From Noviherbaspirillum galbum (lineage in GTDB: Bacteria; Pseudomonadota; Gammaproteobacteria; Burkholderiales; Burkholderiaceae_D), in the NCBI RefSeq assembly GCF_010974945.1, contig NZ_JAAIVB010000044.1:18794-82793 (forward strand): DNA of 64,000 bases. Direction: 5' to 3'. Position numbers and translations under genes: made by a program. Position 1 is the first letter of the stretch. Every line of letters begins with the position of its first letter. A model generated the notes under the pieces. It made no database searches, was not told where the DNA came from, and saw only the letters and a program-made list of their open reading frames with translations. Below, in pieces: positions 31,970 through 41,890 of the stretch.

Positions 31970-31996
31970 GTCATTCCCGCGCAGGCGGGAATGACA
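31970..31996. repeat. REP-like palindrome, family B
   Basis: GTCATTCCCGC, GCAG, GCGGGAATGAC: a single perfect palindromic unit upstream of the 394-aa orphan gene, between it and the Cache protein gene. Confidence 0.85.
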
Positions 31997-32171
31997 GGAG
32001 GTGGCTGGGACGACGGAGATGTTAGAGGACGATGGAGACGACAGAGGTCGAAGGAAATATTAGCGGCAGGCGGAAATAACAGCGTTGAACCGATAGCCTA
32101 CCTGCAATGTGTAATGACATCCAGCACACCTGCCTCGCATGATGGCTACGAGGCAGGCAACCCGCCGATGC

Positions 32172-32633
32172 TTACTTGTACGCCCCCGACGTCACGATCA
32201 AATCCCCGGACCGCTCGATGTACAGCACCTTCGGCTCGATGTTCTTCGTGACGGGGTTGGTGAACTTGTAGTTCTGCCAGCCCGAGCCCTTGGTCTTGGC
32301 GATCTCGATGCGGTCGCGGATGAAGGGCACGCCGTCCACGTCCTTCAGTTCGATGAGATCCTTGCCGATCATCTTGGGATTCGCGCCATGGGCAAGGTTC
32401 TTGCCGTTCATGTCGTAGATCATGATGTATAGGTCGCGGTCGACGAACTTGCCGCTGGGGTTGTTGACCTCGCTGACGGTCTTGTCGATGCCATTGGTCT
32501 TCATGAAGGCGATAGCTCTCTTGACGAGGGCCATTGCCTCGTCGGGCGTGCCCTTGTCGGAGGCGCCGAAGGCATGCGAGCAGAAGGCGAGGGCAGCGGC
32601 GGCGAGGAGGGCGCGGCGGGACGGAGAGGGCAT
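32172..32633 (-). CDS. Periplasmic single-Cache-domain protein
   Basis: 153 residues. An N-terminal signal sequence (PSPSRRALLAAAALAFCSHAFGA) is followed by a single Cache-type sensor domain: GKFVDRDLYIMIYDMNGKNLAHG, then GKDLIELKDVDGVPFIRDRIEIA and GSGWQNYKFTNPVTKNIEPKV, the last showing the strand pattern seen in methyl-accepting chemotaxis sensors (sCache_2). It has no transmembrane or signalling domain, so it is a free ligand-binding domain. Start at 32633 is chosen so that the signal peptide is N-terminal. Confidence 0.85.
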   Translation of the reverse strand: MPSPSRRALLAAAALAFCSHAFGASDKGTPDEAMALVKRAIAFMKTNGIDKTVSEVNNPSGKFVDRDLYIMIYDMNGKNLAHGANPKMIGKDLIELKDVDGVPFIRDRIEIAKTKGSGWQNYKFTNPVTKNIEPKVLYIERSGDLIVTSGAYK

Positions 32634-32796
32634 GGCGGGTTTCCTTGTCTGAGGTTTTGCCGGGACGGCGCGGCCGGGCGCGAGGCGCGGAAACACGGCG
32701 GCCAAGGTTCAGCATAGGAAACGATTTTCCTAACAGCAAGAAAAATCGTCATGCACGAAAGCGGTGAAGCGGGGATCGACCTCGCCTTTGAGTCGT

Positions 32797-33561
32797 TCAG
32801 GCCAGTTCGGCAATCACGGGGGTATGGTCCGACGGCTGCTCCCACTTGCGCGGAAGCTTGTCGATCACGCAGCCGGTGCAGCGCGCGGCGAGCATTGGCG
32901 ACAGCAGGATGTGGTCGATGCGCAGCCCCATGTTGCGGCGGAAGGCCATCATGCGGTAGTCCCACCAGCTGTAGATTTTTTCCGGCTGCTCGAACAGGCG
33001 GAACGCATCCTTGAAGCCGAGATCCACCAGGCGGCGGAATTCGGCGCGCTCCGGATCGGACACCAGCACCGAGCCAGCCCAGGCGGCCGGGTCGTGCACG
33101 TCGCGGTCGTCGGGCGCGATGTTGTAGTCGCCCAGCAGGGCAAGCTGATCGTGGGACTTCAGTTCGTCGGCGAGCCAGTCATGCAGGGCATCGAGCCAGC
33201 GCAGCTTGTACTGGTATTTGTCCGAGCCCACCGCCTGGCCATTCGGAATGTAGGCGCAAACCACGCGGATGCCCTCGATGGTGGCGCTGATGACACGCTG
33301 GCTTTCGTCCGCGAAGCGCGGATTGTTCTTGACCACGTCGTGCAGGGGAAAACGCGAGAGGATGGCAACGCCGTTGTAGGTCTTCTGTCCGGTGAAGGCG
33401 ACCTGGTAGCCCGCCGCTTCCAGCTCTGCGACCGGGAACTTGTCATCGGTGAGCTTGGTTTCCTGCAGGCAGAGCACGTCGATAGGGTTGGCTTCCAGCC
33501 ATTGCAGGACGTGGGGGAGACGGACCTTGAGGGAGTTGACGTTCCAGGTGGCGAGTTTCAT
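32797..33561 (-). CDS. xth: Exodeoxyribonuclease III
   Basis: 254 residues of the EEP nuclease family. It starts [19 protein letters not shown] with the metal/catalytic N, contains [10 protein letters not shown] (catalytic Glu), [34 protein letters not shown], and ends with LRIDHILLS and [10 protein letters not shown] (catalytic Asp-His). It acts on abasic sites and 3' ends in base-excision repair. The upstream open extension (to 33654) has no family similarity. Isolated between the two orphan genes but with normal base composition. Confidence 0.95.
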   Translation of the reverse strand: MKLATWNVNSLKVRLPHVLQWLEANPIDVLCLQETKLTDDKFPVAELEAAGYQVAFTGQKTYNGVAILSRFPLHDVVKNNPRFADESQRVISATIEGIRVVCAYIPNGQAVGSDKYQYKLRWLDALHDWLADELKSHDQLALLGDYNIAPDDRDVHDPAAWAGSVLVSDPERAEFRRLVDLGFKDAFRLFEQPEKIYSWWDYRMMAFRRNMGLRIDHILLSPMLAARCTGCVIDKLPRKWEQPSDHTPVIAELA

Positions 33562-33679
33562 GGATGGGAGGGGAATGACCGTAAGTGGCCGGGTTGGACG
33601 AAGCGGAAATGATTCTACCTTACCAGCACTTCGCCAGCCCCGTTTTCTTGGCAACGCGTAGCGTAGGCCAAACCCCTGT

Positions 33680-35377
33680 TCATTTGCTTAAATCTGTTCG
33701 TTGCAATGCCGTTTCGAAGTCCGAGACGTCACTTTGTTTTCCTGAAGATGCAGGCTTTGCTTCCTTTGGTGCAGGCGCGCCTCTTCTGACGACGACAGTG
33801 CCGATAAGCTCGTCTTGCGCATCATCCGCTTCTGCTGCAACTGATCCAGTTGCAAGGGAGGAGGTCGTAATGGCTGACGACGGGCTGCTCCCCTGTCCGT
33901 CTTCCAAAGCATTGAAAAATTCCAGGCAATCGGTTGCCCGCTCAAGGAGCCTCTGCGTCTGTTTCAGGATTGGTGTATCCAATGCACCCGAGCTGGCCAT
34001 GGCATTGTAATGGTGCTCGCAGTTCTTGATAGCGTCTTTCAGGAGTGGAATGGCGTCTTGAAGGCTTTTCGACTTCGCATCATCTAACGTGTGTGTATGT
34101 AGAGCAAGAAGGTCATTTTCAATCTCTTCGACCCATGGAAGAAGCTTTTGATTGAAATCACTGATCTTTCCAAGGTCTACCCCTCCTTGACGATTTAGCT
34201 CAGCCTTGGGGCCCGCAGCTGATTCGGCCGTGATATCGCCCACTGCGACGACTCGCGAACCGCTATATTCTGCCGCGACGCTTCTCAGAAAAGCGTCGTC
34301 ATCCTCTTTGGATTGCTGCGTCGGTCTTGCTGGCGGTTTGCGGAGTGGCATGGGAGGCCGCGCACTACTTTTCGCTTCTTCCTTGACAGGATCAACCGCC
34401 CGTATTTCAGAAACATCTGCCGCGCTGCTCGGCCAATGCTCGGACTCGTTCTCGCCAATCTGGCGAGCGGGGATATGGATTGTATGAGAGGTATCGTCGG
34501 ACAACGACTCGGAGGTGTTGAAGTAACGGATGGACCGGCCAGTTATGGCCATTGACTCCCAGTCGACTTCCTGGCCGGAACCAAACGCCGGCACGGCATC
34601 GTCATCAGTTTCAACGCAGATTTCCACTGGGGCGTCCTGGCCTTGAGGAATGATTGGACCGGGTTGCGCCGTGGGTTCGAACTGTACGTGAGATTGCATG
34701 ACAGGAGATGAGGCGGGTGCTTGTTCCGCTTTCGTCACTCCTTTCAATTCTTCAAGCTTGAGTTGCGCCGCTTCCAGATGATGGTGCAGGACTTTTTGAA
34801 TGTCTTCCAGATCAGAGTTGGTTTGTTTCTGCTCGCTAAGACCAGCCTGGACTTGTTCCCGTTCCGATATCAAGCCGCGGATTCTCTCTTCGAGCAACGC
34901 TACCTTTTCTTCTTTTGACGTGCCGTTGTCTTCCGTCGGCGCGAAATTCGGACTCCTCACCTCGTGGTCGTAATACAGTGCGCTCAGGATCGCATTCCGC
35001 TCTGTGTCACGAATGACATGGCGCGCTTCCTTTACGTCGTTTCCTTCGATTTTCGAAAACAGGGCATGCGATCCATGGATGTGGCCGTACGATTTGAAGT
35101 TGCGTTCGATGACGATCACGGTGGTGCCGACCTTGATGGTGATGGCTTTCCAGGGCGGTTCCTTGAAATGTTCATTGGCGTAGGCTTCGATATTGAAGGC
35201 CGCCGATGTGGGAACGTCGATCTTCTTCCATTTTCCGTCACCGTTCCTCAGGCTTTGCTCCATCTGATTGCGGATGGCGAGGACTTTATCGGCGTTCGCC
35301 TTGTAATGCTGCTGCACGTCCGGAGCAATGGCGCTCTCGGAAAGAGGATTGCTGCGGCTGATCGGGAGGGTAGCCAT
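33680..35377 (-). CDS. Large orphan low-GC protein with coiled coil (effector-like)
   Basis: 565 residues, not recognised. Residues 1-140 may form a folded domain ([38 protein letters not shown]). A coiled coil spans about 150-215 ([37 protein letters not shown]), a Pro/Ser/Glu-rich disordered middle runs to about 390, a helical block lies at 395-500 ([35 protein letters not shown]), and the tail is disordered. There is no signal peptide or membrane segment. The region is AT-richer than its surroundings (34741-34800: 27 G+C of 60 by my count). The layout parallels the 394-aa orphan two genes away, including SNPLSE near the N-terminus. Function unknown; a secreted effector or a large scaffold are both possible. 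Confidence 0.75.
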   Translation of the reverse strand: MATLPISRSNPLSESAIAPDVQQHYKANADKVLAIRNQMEQSLRNGDGKWKKIDVPTSAAFNIEAYANEHFKEPPWKAITIKVGTTVIVIERNFKSYGHIHGSHALFSKIEGNDVKEARHVIRDTERNAILSALYYDHEVRSPNFAPTEDNGTSKEEKVALLEERIRGLISEREQVQAGLSEQKQTNSDLEDIQKVLHHHLEAAQLKLEELKGVTKAEQAPASSPVMQSHVQFEPTAQPGPIIPQGQDAPVEICVETDDDAVPAFGSGQEVDWESMAITGRSIRYFNTSESLSDDTSHTIHIPARQIGENESEHWPSSAADVSEIRAVDPVKEEAKSSARPPMPLRKPPARPTQQSKEDDDAFLRSVAAEYSGSRVVAVGDITAESAAGPKAELNRQGGVDLGKISDFNQKLLPWVEEIENDLLALHTHTLDDAKSKSLQDAIPLLKDAIKNCEHHYNAMASSGALDTPILKQTQRLLERATDCLEFFNALEDGQGSSPSSAITTSSLATGSVAAEADDAQDELIGTVVVRRGAPAPKEAKPASSGKQSDVSDFETALQRTDLSK

Positions 35378-35421
35378 GTGGTCGTCCTATCAAGATCACG
35401 GTACAGGGAAATTCTGCGGAA

Positions 35422-35449
35422 TCAGTGCCAAGCGCCAGCATTCGGTTCA
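35422..35449 (-). promoter_or_regulatory. Possible hrp-box-like promoter of the 565-aa orphan gene
   Basis: On the minus strand TGAACC, 15 bases, then GCACTGA matches nine of eleven defined positions of the HrpL-type box (GGAACC-N15/16-CCACNNA). It would give a leader of roughly 40 bases before the ATG at 35377. A match this good can arise by chance in a region this size, and no similar box was found upstream of the 394-aa gene. Confidence 0.2.
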
Positions 35450-35909
35450 TCGATAACAAACTGGGGGGCTTGTCCGGCGCTCCGCGCCGGCATGCCGGAA
35501 TGGGATTCCTTCCTGCGCGGTCATGCCTTTCGGGACAGCATGGCGGCAATCGTCGCCTTCAAGTCACGGCCGGCTTGCTTTGGAAAACAGATGCGCAGGC
35601 GCAGCTTGCCCATTGCAGCGATCCTGAAAGTGTCCCGCAGCCAGATGGCGGAGAATATTTTTATTAATCAACCCTAAGCCTGTTATCGACCTGCCATTGC
35701 CTGGATGTGTCGATGCGTGGCCGAGTGCAATGAAGCGACAGGTTGACCGTGTGAGCGAGAAGGCGGAAGTTGGCCGCCGGGAGGGGATGCAGGGCGACGC
35801 GAAGGGAATGAATGCGGAGGTACGCGCAACCGGCTCGACGGCCGCGCGTGAATGGATGACGATGCGGCGCGGAGCAGGGAGCCCCGCGCCGGAAGGAAGC
35901 CGAAAGAGA
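35450..35909. other. Gene-free region with hairpins
   Basis: The 532-base gap between the 565-aa orphan gene and pepA has no coding region that I accept. It contains a perfect hairpin CCGGCGC-TCC-GCGCCGG (35474-35490) followed by the palindrome CCGGCATGCCGG, an AT-rich patch at 35650-35675, and a second hairpin GGCGCGG...CCGCGCC (35866-35890) 20 bases beyond the pepA stop that may help terminate pepA but lacks a T-run. Confidence 0.5.
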
Positions 35910-37484
35910 TCAGCCCTTCTTTCCAGCCTTCGCCGTCGTGTTCACGGCAGGCGCGGCAGTCAGAACCGCCGAGCCATTCCTGCCATTCGCCCGGTTGATC
36001 AGGAAGGTCGTCAGCAAGGGCACCGGCCTGCCGGTCGCGCCCTTGGCCGCGCCGCCCTTCCACGCCGTCCCCGCGATGTCCAGGTGCGCCCAGGTATAGG
36101 CGCGGGTGTAGCGCTCGAGGAAGCAGGCCGCGGTGATGCTGCCGCCCGGCGGGCCGCCGATGTTAGCCATGTCGGCGAAGTTGGACTTCAGCTGTTCCTG
36201 GTAGGCGTCCTCGATCGGCATGCGCCATGCGGTGTCGCCGGTTTCCTTGCCGGCGGCGAGCAGGTCGCCGGCAAGCTGGTCGTGGGCCGCGTCGTCGCGG
36301 GTGAACAGGCCGGTGTTGTGGTGGCCGAGCGCGGTGACGCAGGCGCCGGTGAGGGTGGCGATGTCGATCACCGCGGCCGGCTTGAAGCGCTCGGTGTAGG
36401 TGAGGGCGTCGCACAGGATCAGGCGGCCTTCGGCGTCGGTGTTAAGGATCTCGATGGTCTGGCCGGACATGGAGGTGACGATGTCGCCCGGCTTGGAGGC
36501 GCGGCCGGAAGGCATGTTTTCGCAGGCCGGGATCACGCCGATGACGTTGAGCTTGAGGTTGAGCTCGCCGATGGTGCGGAAGGTGCCGAGCACCGAGCCC
36601 GCGCCGCACATGTCGTATTTCATTTCATCCATGTTCGCGCCGGGCTTGAGCGAGATGCCGCCGGTGTCGAAGGTGATGCCCTTGCCCACGAGCACGACCG
36701 GCGCATCCTTGCCCTTGCCGCCGTTGTGCTTGAGCACGATGAACTTGGCCGGCTCGTCGCTGCCTTTCAGGACCGACAGGAAGCTGCCCATCTTGAGCGC
36801 TTCGATCTGCTTGCGGTCGAGGATCTCGACGCCGAACTTGTAGTCGCGCGCGAGCTGCTTGGCGGTGTTGGCGAGGTAGGTCGGGGTGCAGATGTTGGGG
36901 GCGAGGTTGCCAAGGTCGCGGGTCAGGTCCATGCCGTTGGCGATGGCCGCGCCTTCGGCGATGGCGTTCTTGAGCTCGGCGGCATTGGCGGCCATGCCGG
37001 CGAAGGCGATCTTTTTCACGCCGGTCGGCTGCGGATCCTTCTTGCTCTTGGTTTCGTCGAAGCGGTAGGCGCCGTCGCGCAGGGCGATGACCGCGGCGCG
37101 GGCGCCCCAGGCGGCGTCGCGGTTCTTGAATTTGTCCAGCGGCAGGGCCAGCACCGCGTCGGCGGCGCCGAGGGTGGCGAGCACGCGGCCCACGGCCTGG
37201 ATGGCGGAGGTGAAGCTCTTGTCGGCGATGTCCTCGTCGGCGCCGAGGCCGACCAGCAGCACGCGCTCGGCGGCCATGTCGGGCAGGCCGCGCAGCAGCA
37301 GGGTGCTGCCGGGCTTGCCGCTGATGTCGCCGGACTTGAGGGCGGCGGCGATGGCGCCGCTGCGGTCGAGGTCCTTGGCCGCCTGCGACAGCTTCTTGTT
37401 CTCCAGGACGCCGATCACCAGGCAGCCCGTCTTGAGGGCGCCCAGACCGGTTTTGGCCTCGATTGTTTTTATGCTAAAGTCCAT
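35910..37484 (-). CDS. pepA: Leucyl aminopeptidase PepA
   Basis: About 524 residues, M17 family. PepA is a cytosolic hexameric aminopeptidase with two metals; E. coli PepA also binds DNA in Xer recombination. Seen: [18 protein letters not shown] (metal-binding Lys and Asp), [15 protein letters not shown], and the signature [14 protein letters not shown]. Start at 37484 ([13 protein letters not shown]) with AAGGAG upstream; the frame extends 63 codons further but through a repeat element. Length is slightly above the usual 500 because of a C-terminal Ala/Lys-rich tail ([12 protein letters not shown]). Divergent from lptF. Confidence 0.96.
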   Translation of the reverse strand: MDFSIKTIEAKTGLGALKTGCLVIGVLENKKLSQAAKDLDRSGAIAAALKSGDISGKPGSTLLLRGLPDMAAERVLLVGLGADEDIADKSFTSAIQAVGRVLATLGAADAVLALPLDKFKNRDAAWGARAAVIALRDGAYRFDETKSKKDPQPTGVKKIAFAGMAANAAELKNAIAEGAAIANGMDLTRDLGNLAPNICTPTYLANTAKQLARDYKFGVEILDRKQIEALKMGSFLSVLKGSDEPAKFIVLKHNGGKGKDAPVVLVGKGITFDTGGISLKPGANMDEMKYDMCGAGSVLGTFRTIGELNLKLNVIGVIPACENMPSGRASKPGDIVTSMSGQTIEILNTDAEGRLILCDALTYTERFKPAAVIDIATLTGACVTALGHHNTGLFTRDDAAHDQLAGDLLAAGKETGDTAWRMPIEDAYQEQLKSNFADMANIGGPPGGSITAACFLERYTRAYTWAHLDIAGTAWKGGAAKGATGRPVPLLTTFLINRANGRNGSAVLTAAPAVNTTAKAGKKG

Positions 37485-37607
37485 GATCTCTCCTTGTGGA
37501 AAGCGCAAATTATAGAGCACCTGCGGCATGCCGACTTGCGTTCCATTGAGCGGGCCGTTCCGTCGCTGAAACCGGGCCCGGCATCGCGTACCATGTCGGC
37601 GTCGGTT

Positions 37608-37671
37608 ATCATTCCCGCGACCGCGATGACGCGCGGGAACTGGGATCCCCGCCTGCGCGGGGATGACATCC
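37608..37671. repeat. REP-like elements, family B, between pepA and lptF
   Basis: ATCATTCCCGCG at 37609 is followed by CGCGGGAAC and by a second unit, GGGATCCCCGCCTGCGCGG then GGATGAC. The two divergent copies lie in the pepA/lptF promoter gap, about 60 bases from the lptF ATG. Confidence 0.7.
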
Positions 37672-37726
37672 AAAGCGCGGCGATCTTCTCTGGCTGCTCC
37701 GTTTCAACCCTTCAACGACGACATCC

Positions 37727-38860
37727 ATGATCTTTCAACGCGCCCTCAGACGCGAACTGATCAGCGCCGCCGGCGCCGTGTTCACGACGCTGTTCACCAT
37801 CACCATCACCTTCATGCTGATGAAGACCCTCGGCCAGGCCGCCAGCGGCAAGGTGGCCTCGCAGGACGTGGTGGCGCTGCTCGGTTTCCAGGCCCTGACC
37901 TACATGCCGGTGATCCTGGTATTGACCTGCTTCATCTCGGTGCTGATGGCGGTGACCCGCAGCTACCAGGACTCGGAAATGGTGGTGTGGTTCGCTTCCG
38001 GCCTGAGCCTGACGCGCTGGATCCGTCCGGTGCTGGCCTTCGGCCTGCCCATCGTCGCCGTGACCGCAGCCCTGACCTTCGTGGTCGCGCCCTGGGCGAA
38101 CCGCCAGAGCGCCGAGTTCCGCGAGCGCTTCGAGAAGCGCGAGGACATTTCCAAGGTGTCGCCCGGCAAGTTCCAGGAATCCGCCTCGGCCGACCGCATC
38201 TTCTTCGTCGAGGGCGTGAGCGGCGACGCCACCCTGGTGCGCAACATCTTCGTCAACACCGTGCAGAACGGCCGTTCCAGCGTGGTCGTGGCGAAGGAGG
38301 GCACGGTCAGCCTCGATCCCAACGGCGACAAGTTTCTGGTGATGAGCCAGGGGCGGCGCTACGACGGCCTGACCTCGCAGAACGATTTCCGGGTGATGGA
38401 GTTCGAGCGCTACGGCGTGCTGGTGGGCCGGCAGTCCGAGACCGTGGTCGGCGACAAGTCGGCGCGCTCGCTGTCCACGCCGGCCCTGCTTTCCGACATG
38501 AATCCCTTCAACCGGGGCGAACTGCTGTGGCGTGTATCGGTGCCGCTGATGTGCCTGCTGCTCCTGCTGCTCGCCATCCCGCTGGGTTTCGTCAACCCGC
38601 GCGGCGGGCGCTCCGCCAACCTGATGGTGGCGCTGCTGATCTTCGTTATCTACCTCAACATGGTGAACGTGTTCCAGGCTTCGGTGGTGCAGCAGCGGCT
38701 GCCGCTGGGCATGGCCTGGTGGCCGATCCACCTGCTGGCCTTCCTGCTGCTCGCGCTGCTGTTCTCCTGGCGGCTCTTCCTCAACAGCCCGCGCCACCCG
38801 GCGGCGATGTGGGGCCGCTTCAAGCGGGCCTGGCTGTTCCGCAAGGCGGAGGCGCAATGA
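37727..38860 (+). CDS. lptF: LPS export ABC transporter permease LptF
   Basis: 377 residues, YjgP/YjgQ family. Together with LptG and the ATPase LptB, LptF extracts lipopolysaccharide from the inner membrane. It has three N-terminal and three C-terminal membrane segments around a periplasmic jellyroll domain; MIFQRALRRELISAAGAVFTT resembles the standard N-terminus, with ALTYMPVILVLTCFISVLMAV and, late, LLLLLAIPLGFVNPRGGRS. Its stop overlaps the lptG start by four bases (ATGA), so the pair is translationally coupled. Confidence 0.95.
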   Translation: MIFQRALRRELISAAGAVFTTLFTITITFMLMKTLGQAASGKVASQDVVALLGFQALTYMPVILVLTCFISVLMAVTRSYQDSEMVVWFASGLSLTRWIRPVLAFGLPIVAVTAALTFVVAPWANRQSAEFRERFEKREDISKVSPGKFQESASADRIFFVEGVSGDATLVRNIFVNTVQNGRSSVVVAKEGTVSLDPNGDKFLVMSQGRRYDGLTSQNDFRVMEFERYGVLVGRQSETVVGDKSARSLSTPALLSDMNPFNRGELLWRVSVPLMCLLLLLLAIPLGFVNPRGGRSANLMVALLIFVIYLNMVNVFQASVVQQRLPLGMAWWPIHLLAFLLLALLFSWRLFLNSPRHPAAMWGRFKRAWLFRKAEAQ

Positions 38861-39984
38861 CGGTCCTGCAACGCTATGTGACGAAGCAGATCGTCGGCGC
38901 GGTGCTGTTCGTGCTGGTGGCTTTCATGTCGCTGTTCGCCTTCTTCGACATGATGCAGGAACTGCCCGAGGTCGGCCGCAACGGCTACGCCCTCCAGCAC
39001 GCCTTCATGTACGTGCTGCTCGGCCTGCCGGACGACGTCTACCTCACGCTGCCCATCGCCGCGCTGATCGGCACCATCTACGCCCTGGCCCAGCTGGCGG
39101 CCAAGTCCGAGTTCACCATCATGCGGGCTTCTGGCCTGTCCACCCGCTCGGCAACCTGGATGCTGACCAAGATCGGCCTCGGCTTCGTCGCCATGACCTT
39201 CGTCTTTGGCGAGTTCTTCGGGCCGATGGCCAGCGAATTCGCCGAAAAGCTCAAGCTGCAGGCGCAGGGTTCGGCGCTGTCCCAGGAGTTCCGGTCCGGC
39301 CTCTGGACCAAGGACGTGATCCGCGAGAAGGGCTTGCAGGGCGATCCGATCGGTTCGCGCTTCCTGAACGTCAAGGAAGTCACGCCCGACGGCACGCTCA
39401 AGGGCCTGAAGATCTACGAATTCGACCAGGAAATGCACCTCAATGCCCTCGTCACCGCGCGCCAGGCGGAATACCAGGGGCGCAACGTCTGGCGCCTGAG
39501 CGAGGTCGCCGAGACCCGTTTCTTCACCGGCGCCCCGGATATTTCCGCGGCGGTGCAGTCGACGACCGCGCCGACGCGCGACTTGATCTCCGAAATCACG
39601 CCCGACATCCTGACGGTGCTGTTCGCCGATCCCGACCGCATGTCCGCGCTCGACCTCGCGGCCTACACCCGGCACCTCGAGGAAAACAACCAGAGCACCG
39701 CCCGCTACAAGATCGCGTTCTGGAAGAAGCTGACCTACCCCTTCGCGGTGCTGGTCATGATGGCGCTGGCCCTGCCGTTCGCCTACCTGCATTTCCGGGC
39801 CGGCGGCGTCAGCCTGAAGATCTTCATCGGCATCATGATCGGCGTGAGCTTCCAGCTGCTCAACAGCCTGTTTTCCCATCTCGGGCTGCTCAATACCTGG
39901 CCGGCGCTGGCCACCGCGGTCCTGCCCAGCATGGCCTTCCTGCTGGTGGCGATGGGCGCGCTATGGTGGGTGGAACGGCATTGA
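38857..39984 (+). CDS. lptG: LPS export ABC transporter permease LptG
   Basis: 375 residues, partner of LptF. The N-terminus MTVLQRYVTKQIVGAVLFVL and the segments YVLLGLPDDVYLTLPIAALI and TIMRASGLSTRSATWM are typical; the C-terminal membrane segments carry LALPFAYLHFRAGGVSLKIF. The frame extends upstream through lptF, but the overlap ATG at 38857 is clearly the start. cbiX follows 20 bases downstream. Confidence 0.95.
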   Translation: MTVLQRYVTKQIVGAVLFVLVAFMSLFAFFDMMQELPEVGRNGYALQHAFMYVLLGLPDDVYLTLPIAALIGTIYALAQLAAKSEFTIMRASGLSTRSATWMLTKIGLGFVAMTFVFGEFFGPMASEFAEKLKLQAQGSALSQEFRSGLWTKDVIREKGLQGDPIGSRFLNVKEVTPDGTLKGLKIYEFDQEMHLNALVTARQAEYQGRNVWRLSEVAETRFFTGAPDISAAVQSTTAPTRDLISEITPDILTVLFADPDRMSALDLAAYTRHLEENNQSTARYKIAFWKKLTYPFAVLVMMALALPFAYLHFRAGGVSLKIFIGIMIGVSFQLLNSLFSHLGLLNTWPALATAVLPSMAFLLVAMGALWWVERH

Positions 39985-40004
39985 CACTTGCAAGAGGATC
40001 CACC

Positions 40005-40373
40005 ATGACGACTTCCGCACTCATCCTGTTCGCCCACGGCGCCCGCGACCCGCGCTGGGCCGCGCCGTTCCAGCGGCTGCAGGAAATCATCCGGGCGCAG
40101 CAACCGGGGCTGGAGGTGCACCTCGCCTTCCTCGAGCTGATGACGCCGCGCCTGCCCGAGGTGGCGGCCGACCTGGCGGCGCGCGGCTGTGCCGAGGCGA
40201 CGGTGGTGCCGGTATTCTTCGGGCAGGGCGGGCATGTCCTGCGGGACCTGCCGGTGCTGGTGGAGGAGCTGCGGGCGGCGCATCCCGGCATGGCGGTGAA
40301 GGTCGCCCCGGCGGTGGGGGAGGATGCCGAGGTGCTGGGGGCGATAGCGAAGTATTGCCTGTCGCGGGTGTAG
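40005..40373 (+). CDS. cbiX: CbiX-type sirohydrochlorin chelatase (short form)
   Basis: 122 residues, a single-domain class II chelatase. Metal-ligand histidines are in LILFAHGARDPRWAAPF and in FFGQGGHVLRDLP. Such proteins insert Co or Fe(II) into sirohydrochlorin. With cobA and the siroheme enzyme CysI elsewhere in the window, iron insertion for siroheme is a plausible role; cobalt insertion for cobalamin is equally possible in principle. AGAGG at 39993-39997 supports the ATG at 40005. Confidence 0.88.
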   Translation: MTTSALILFAHGARDPRWAAPFQRLQEIIRAQQPGLEVHLAFLELMTPRLPEVAADLAARGCAEATVVPVFFGQGGHVLRDLPVLVEELRAAHPGMAVKVAPAVGEDAEVLGAIAKYCLSRV

Positions 40374-40446
40374 GGAAAGACATCCGGAGCTGCGGCTGCT
40401 TCCAATGCTGTCTGCCGAACTCCCATGAAAGGGAGGGGACCTCGAG

Positions 40447-41775
40447 TCATCTCTTTCCCTCGCTGGAAGCCGACTCCTCGCTCGGCTCCCACAGCCGGTT
40501 CATCAAGGGCTTCACGCTCACCCCATGCACCAGGATCGACATCGTGATCACGATCAGGGTCAGGTGGGCGAGGTCCTCCGCCAGCGCTTCCTGCAACCCA
40601 TGGTTGATGGCGAACATCAGGTAATACATCGAGCCGATGCCCCGCACGCCGAACCACCCGGCGATGCCGCGGATGCGCAGCGAGGTCTTGCTGCCGAGCA
40701 TGCCCAGCCAGACGCTGAGCGGCCGGGCGATGAAGAACAGGAAGAGGCCGAGGCTGACGGTGCGCCAGTTCCAGAAGGGGACGAAGAGCATCCCGCCCAG
40801 CAGGAACACCAGCATCAGTTCGGAGAGGCGTTCGAGGTGTTCCTTGAAGACCAGGGATTCGGCGCTGACGATGGGCGGCGGCGCGTCTTCCTTCCTGTTT
40901 TCCACCGCCGCCGGTTCCGCCACGTCGGCGTTGAGCTTTTCCGGCTTGACGCCGCTGGCGGTCGCGAGATTGAGTTCGGTCTGGCGCAAGGCCACCGCGG
41001 CAAAGAATACCGCGAGGAATCCCCAGGTCTTGAGTTCGAGGCTGATGCCGTAGACGATGGCGATCATCCCCAGGCCAACGAGGTCGTCCAGCACGTCGTG
41101 CTTGCGCTGCTGCCCGCGCAGCTTCCACACGATGCGGGCCACGATCGCGCCGCAGGCCACGCCGACGAGGATCGCGCCCAGGGTTGCCCAGAGGACTTCC
41201 CGGAGCGCCCATTGCCATCCCAGCTCGCCGATCTCGTGCAAACCGAGCAGTCCTAGCCCGAGCATGACGAAGGGAAACGCGGTGCCGTCGTTCATGCCCG
41301 CTTCCGAGGTCAGGGTGAAGCGAAGGCGGTCGTTGTCGCCCGGATGGCGGGACTGGACGTCGGTGGCCAAGACCGGGTCGGTGGGCGCGAGTATCGCCCC
41401 GAGCAGGACGCCGGCCCCCAGCGGCAGGCCGAGGACGTAGAAACCGAAGGCCGCAACGAGTCCGACGGTGATGGTCATCGAGACCCAGGCAAGCCGGATC
41501 GGCGGCATCCAGCGCCGCAGTGAGAACGGGACCGGCATCTTCACGCCGGCCGAGAACAACGAAATCAGGGCTGCCACCTCCGCCAGGATTTCCAGCCACT
41601 TGGCGTTCTTTAAGGGGTCGAAGTAGAACAGGTTCAGCACGCTCGGGCCGAGAACGAGGCCGACCGCAAGGTAAAGGATTGCCGAGGTGAAAGGAAGGCG
41701 TTCCAGCAGGCTGACCGCAAGGCCGCGGGTCAGCATGAGAAGGCCGATGAGAAGGAACCAGTCGCTCGTGTGCAT
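40447..41775 (-). CDS. NhaP-type cation:proton antiporter (CPA1)
   Basis: 442 residues with about 12 hydrophobic segments. The ion-site motifs GAILAPTDPVLATDVQ and SEAGMNDGTAFPFVML (the N-D pair in the sixth segment) and the late GWFGVRGIGSMYYL are those of CPA1 antiporters. A hydrophilic insert around residues 300-345 (KPEKLNADVAEPAAVENRKED) is probably a cytoplasmic loop. The exchanged ion (Na+ or K+) cannot be told. Start at 41775 places a membrane segment at the N-terminus (MHTSDWFLLIGLLML). Confidence 0.92.
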   Translation of the reverse strand: MHTSDWFLLIGLLMLTRGLAVSLLERLPFTSAILYLAVGLVLGPSVLNLFYFDPLKNAKWLEILAEVAALISLFSAGVKMPVPFSLRRWMPPIRLAWVSMTITVGLVAAFGFYVLGLPLGAGVLLGAILAPTDPVLATDVQSRHPGDNDRLRFTLTSEAGMNDGTAFPFVMLGLGLLGLHEIGELGWQWALREVLWATLGAILVGVACGAIVARIVWKLRGQQRKHDVLDDLVGLGMIAIVYGISLELKTWGFLAVFFAAVALRQTELNLATASGVKPEKLNADVAEPAAVENRKEDAPPPIVSAESLVFKEHLERLSELMLVFLLGGMLFVPFWNWRTVSLGLFLFFIARPLSVWLGMLGSKTSLRIRGIAGWFGVRGIGSMYYLMFAINHGLQEALAEDLAHLTLIVITMSILVHGVSVKPLMNRLWEPSEESASSEGKR

Positions 41776-41890
41776 TGCTTGTCCGTCAATGTCGATCACG
41801 GTCTGACTTTGCCGGCATGGTAACGTTGCAGCTCCGTTTTCCCGCGCGCCTGGAGTTGCCGGGTCTACAATGCGCTGAAAACTTACTTCC

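Noticed and set aside
35697..35909. Possible gene in the gap beyond pepA
   Set aside because: No ribosome site, no family pattern, and the frame continues only as antisense of pepA.
37663..38856. N-terminal extension of LptG to 773 residues
   Set aside because: It is a shadow of lptF in another frame; the four-base ATGA overlap gives the natural lptG start.
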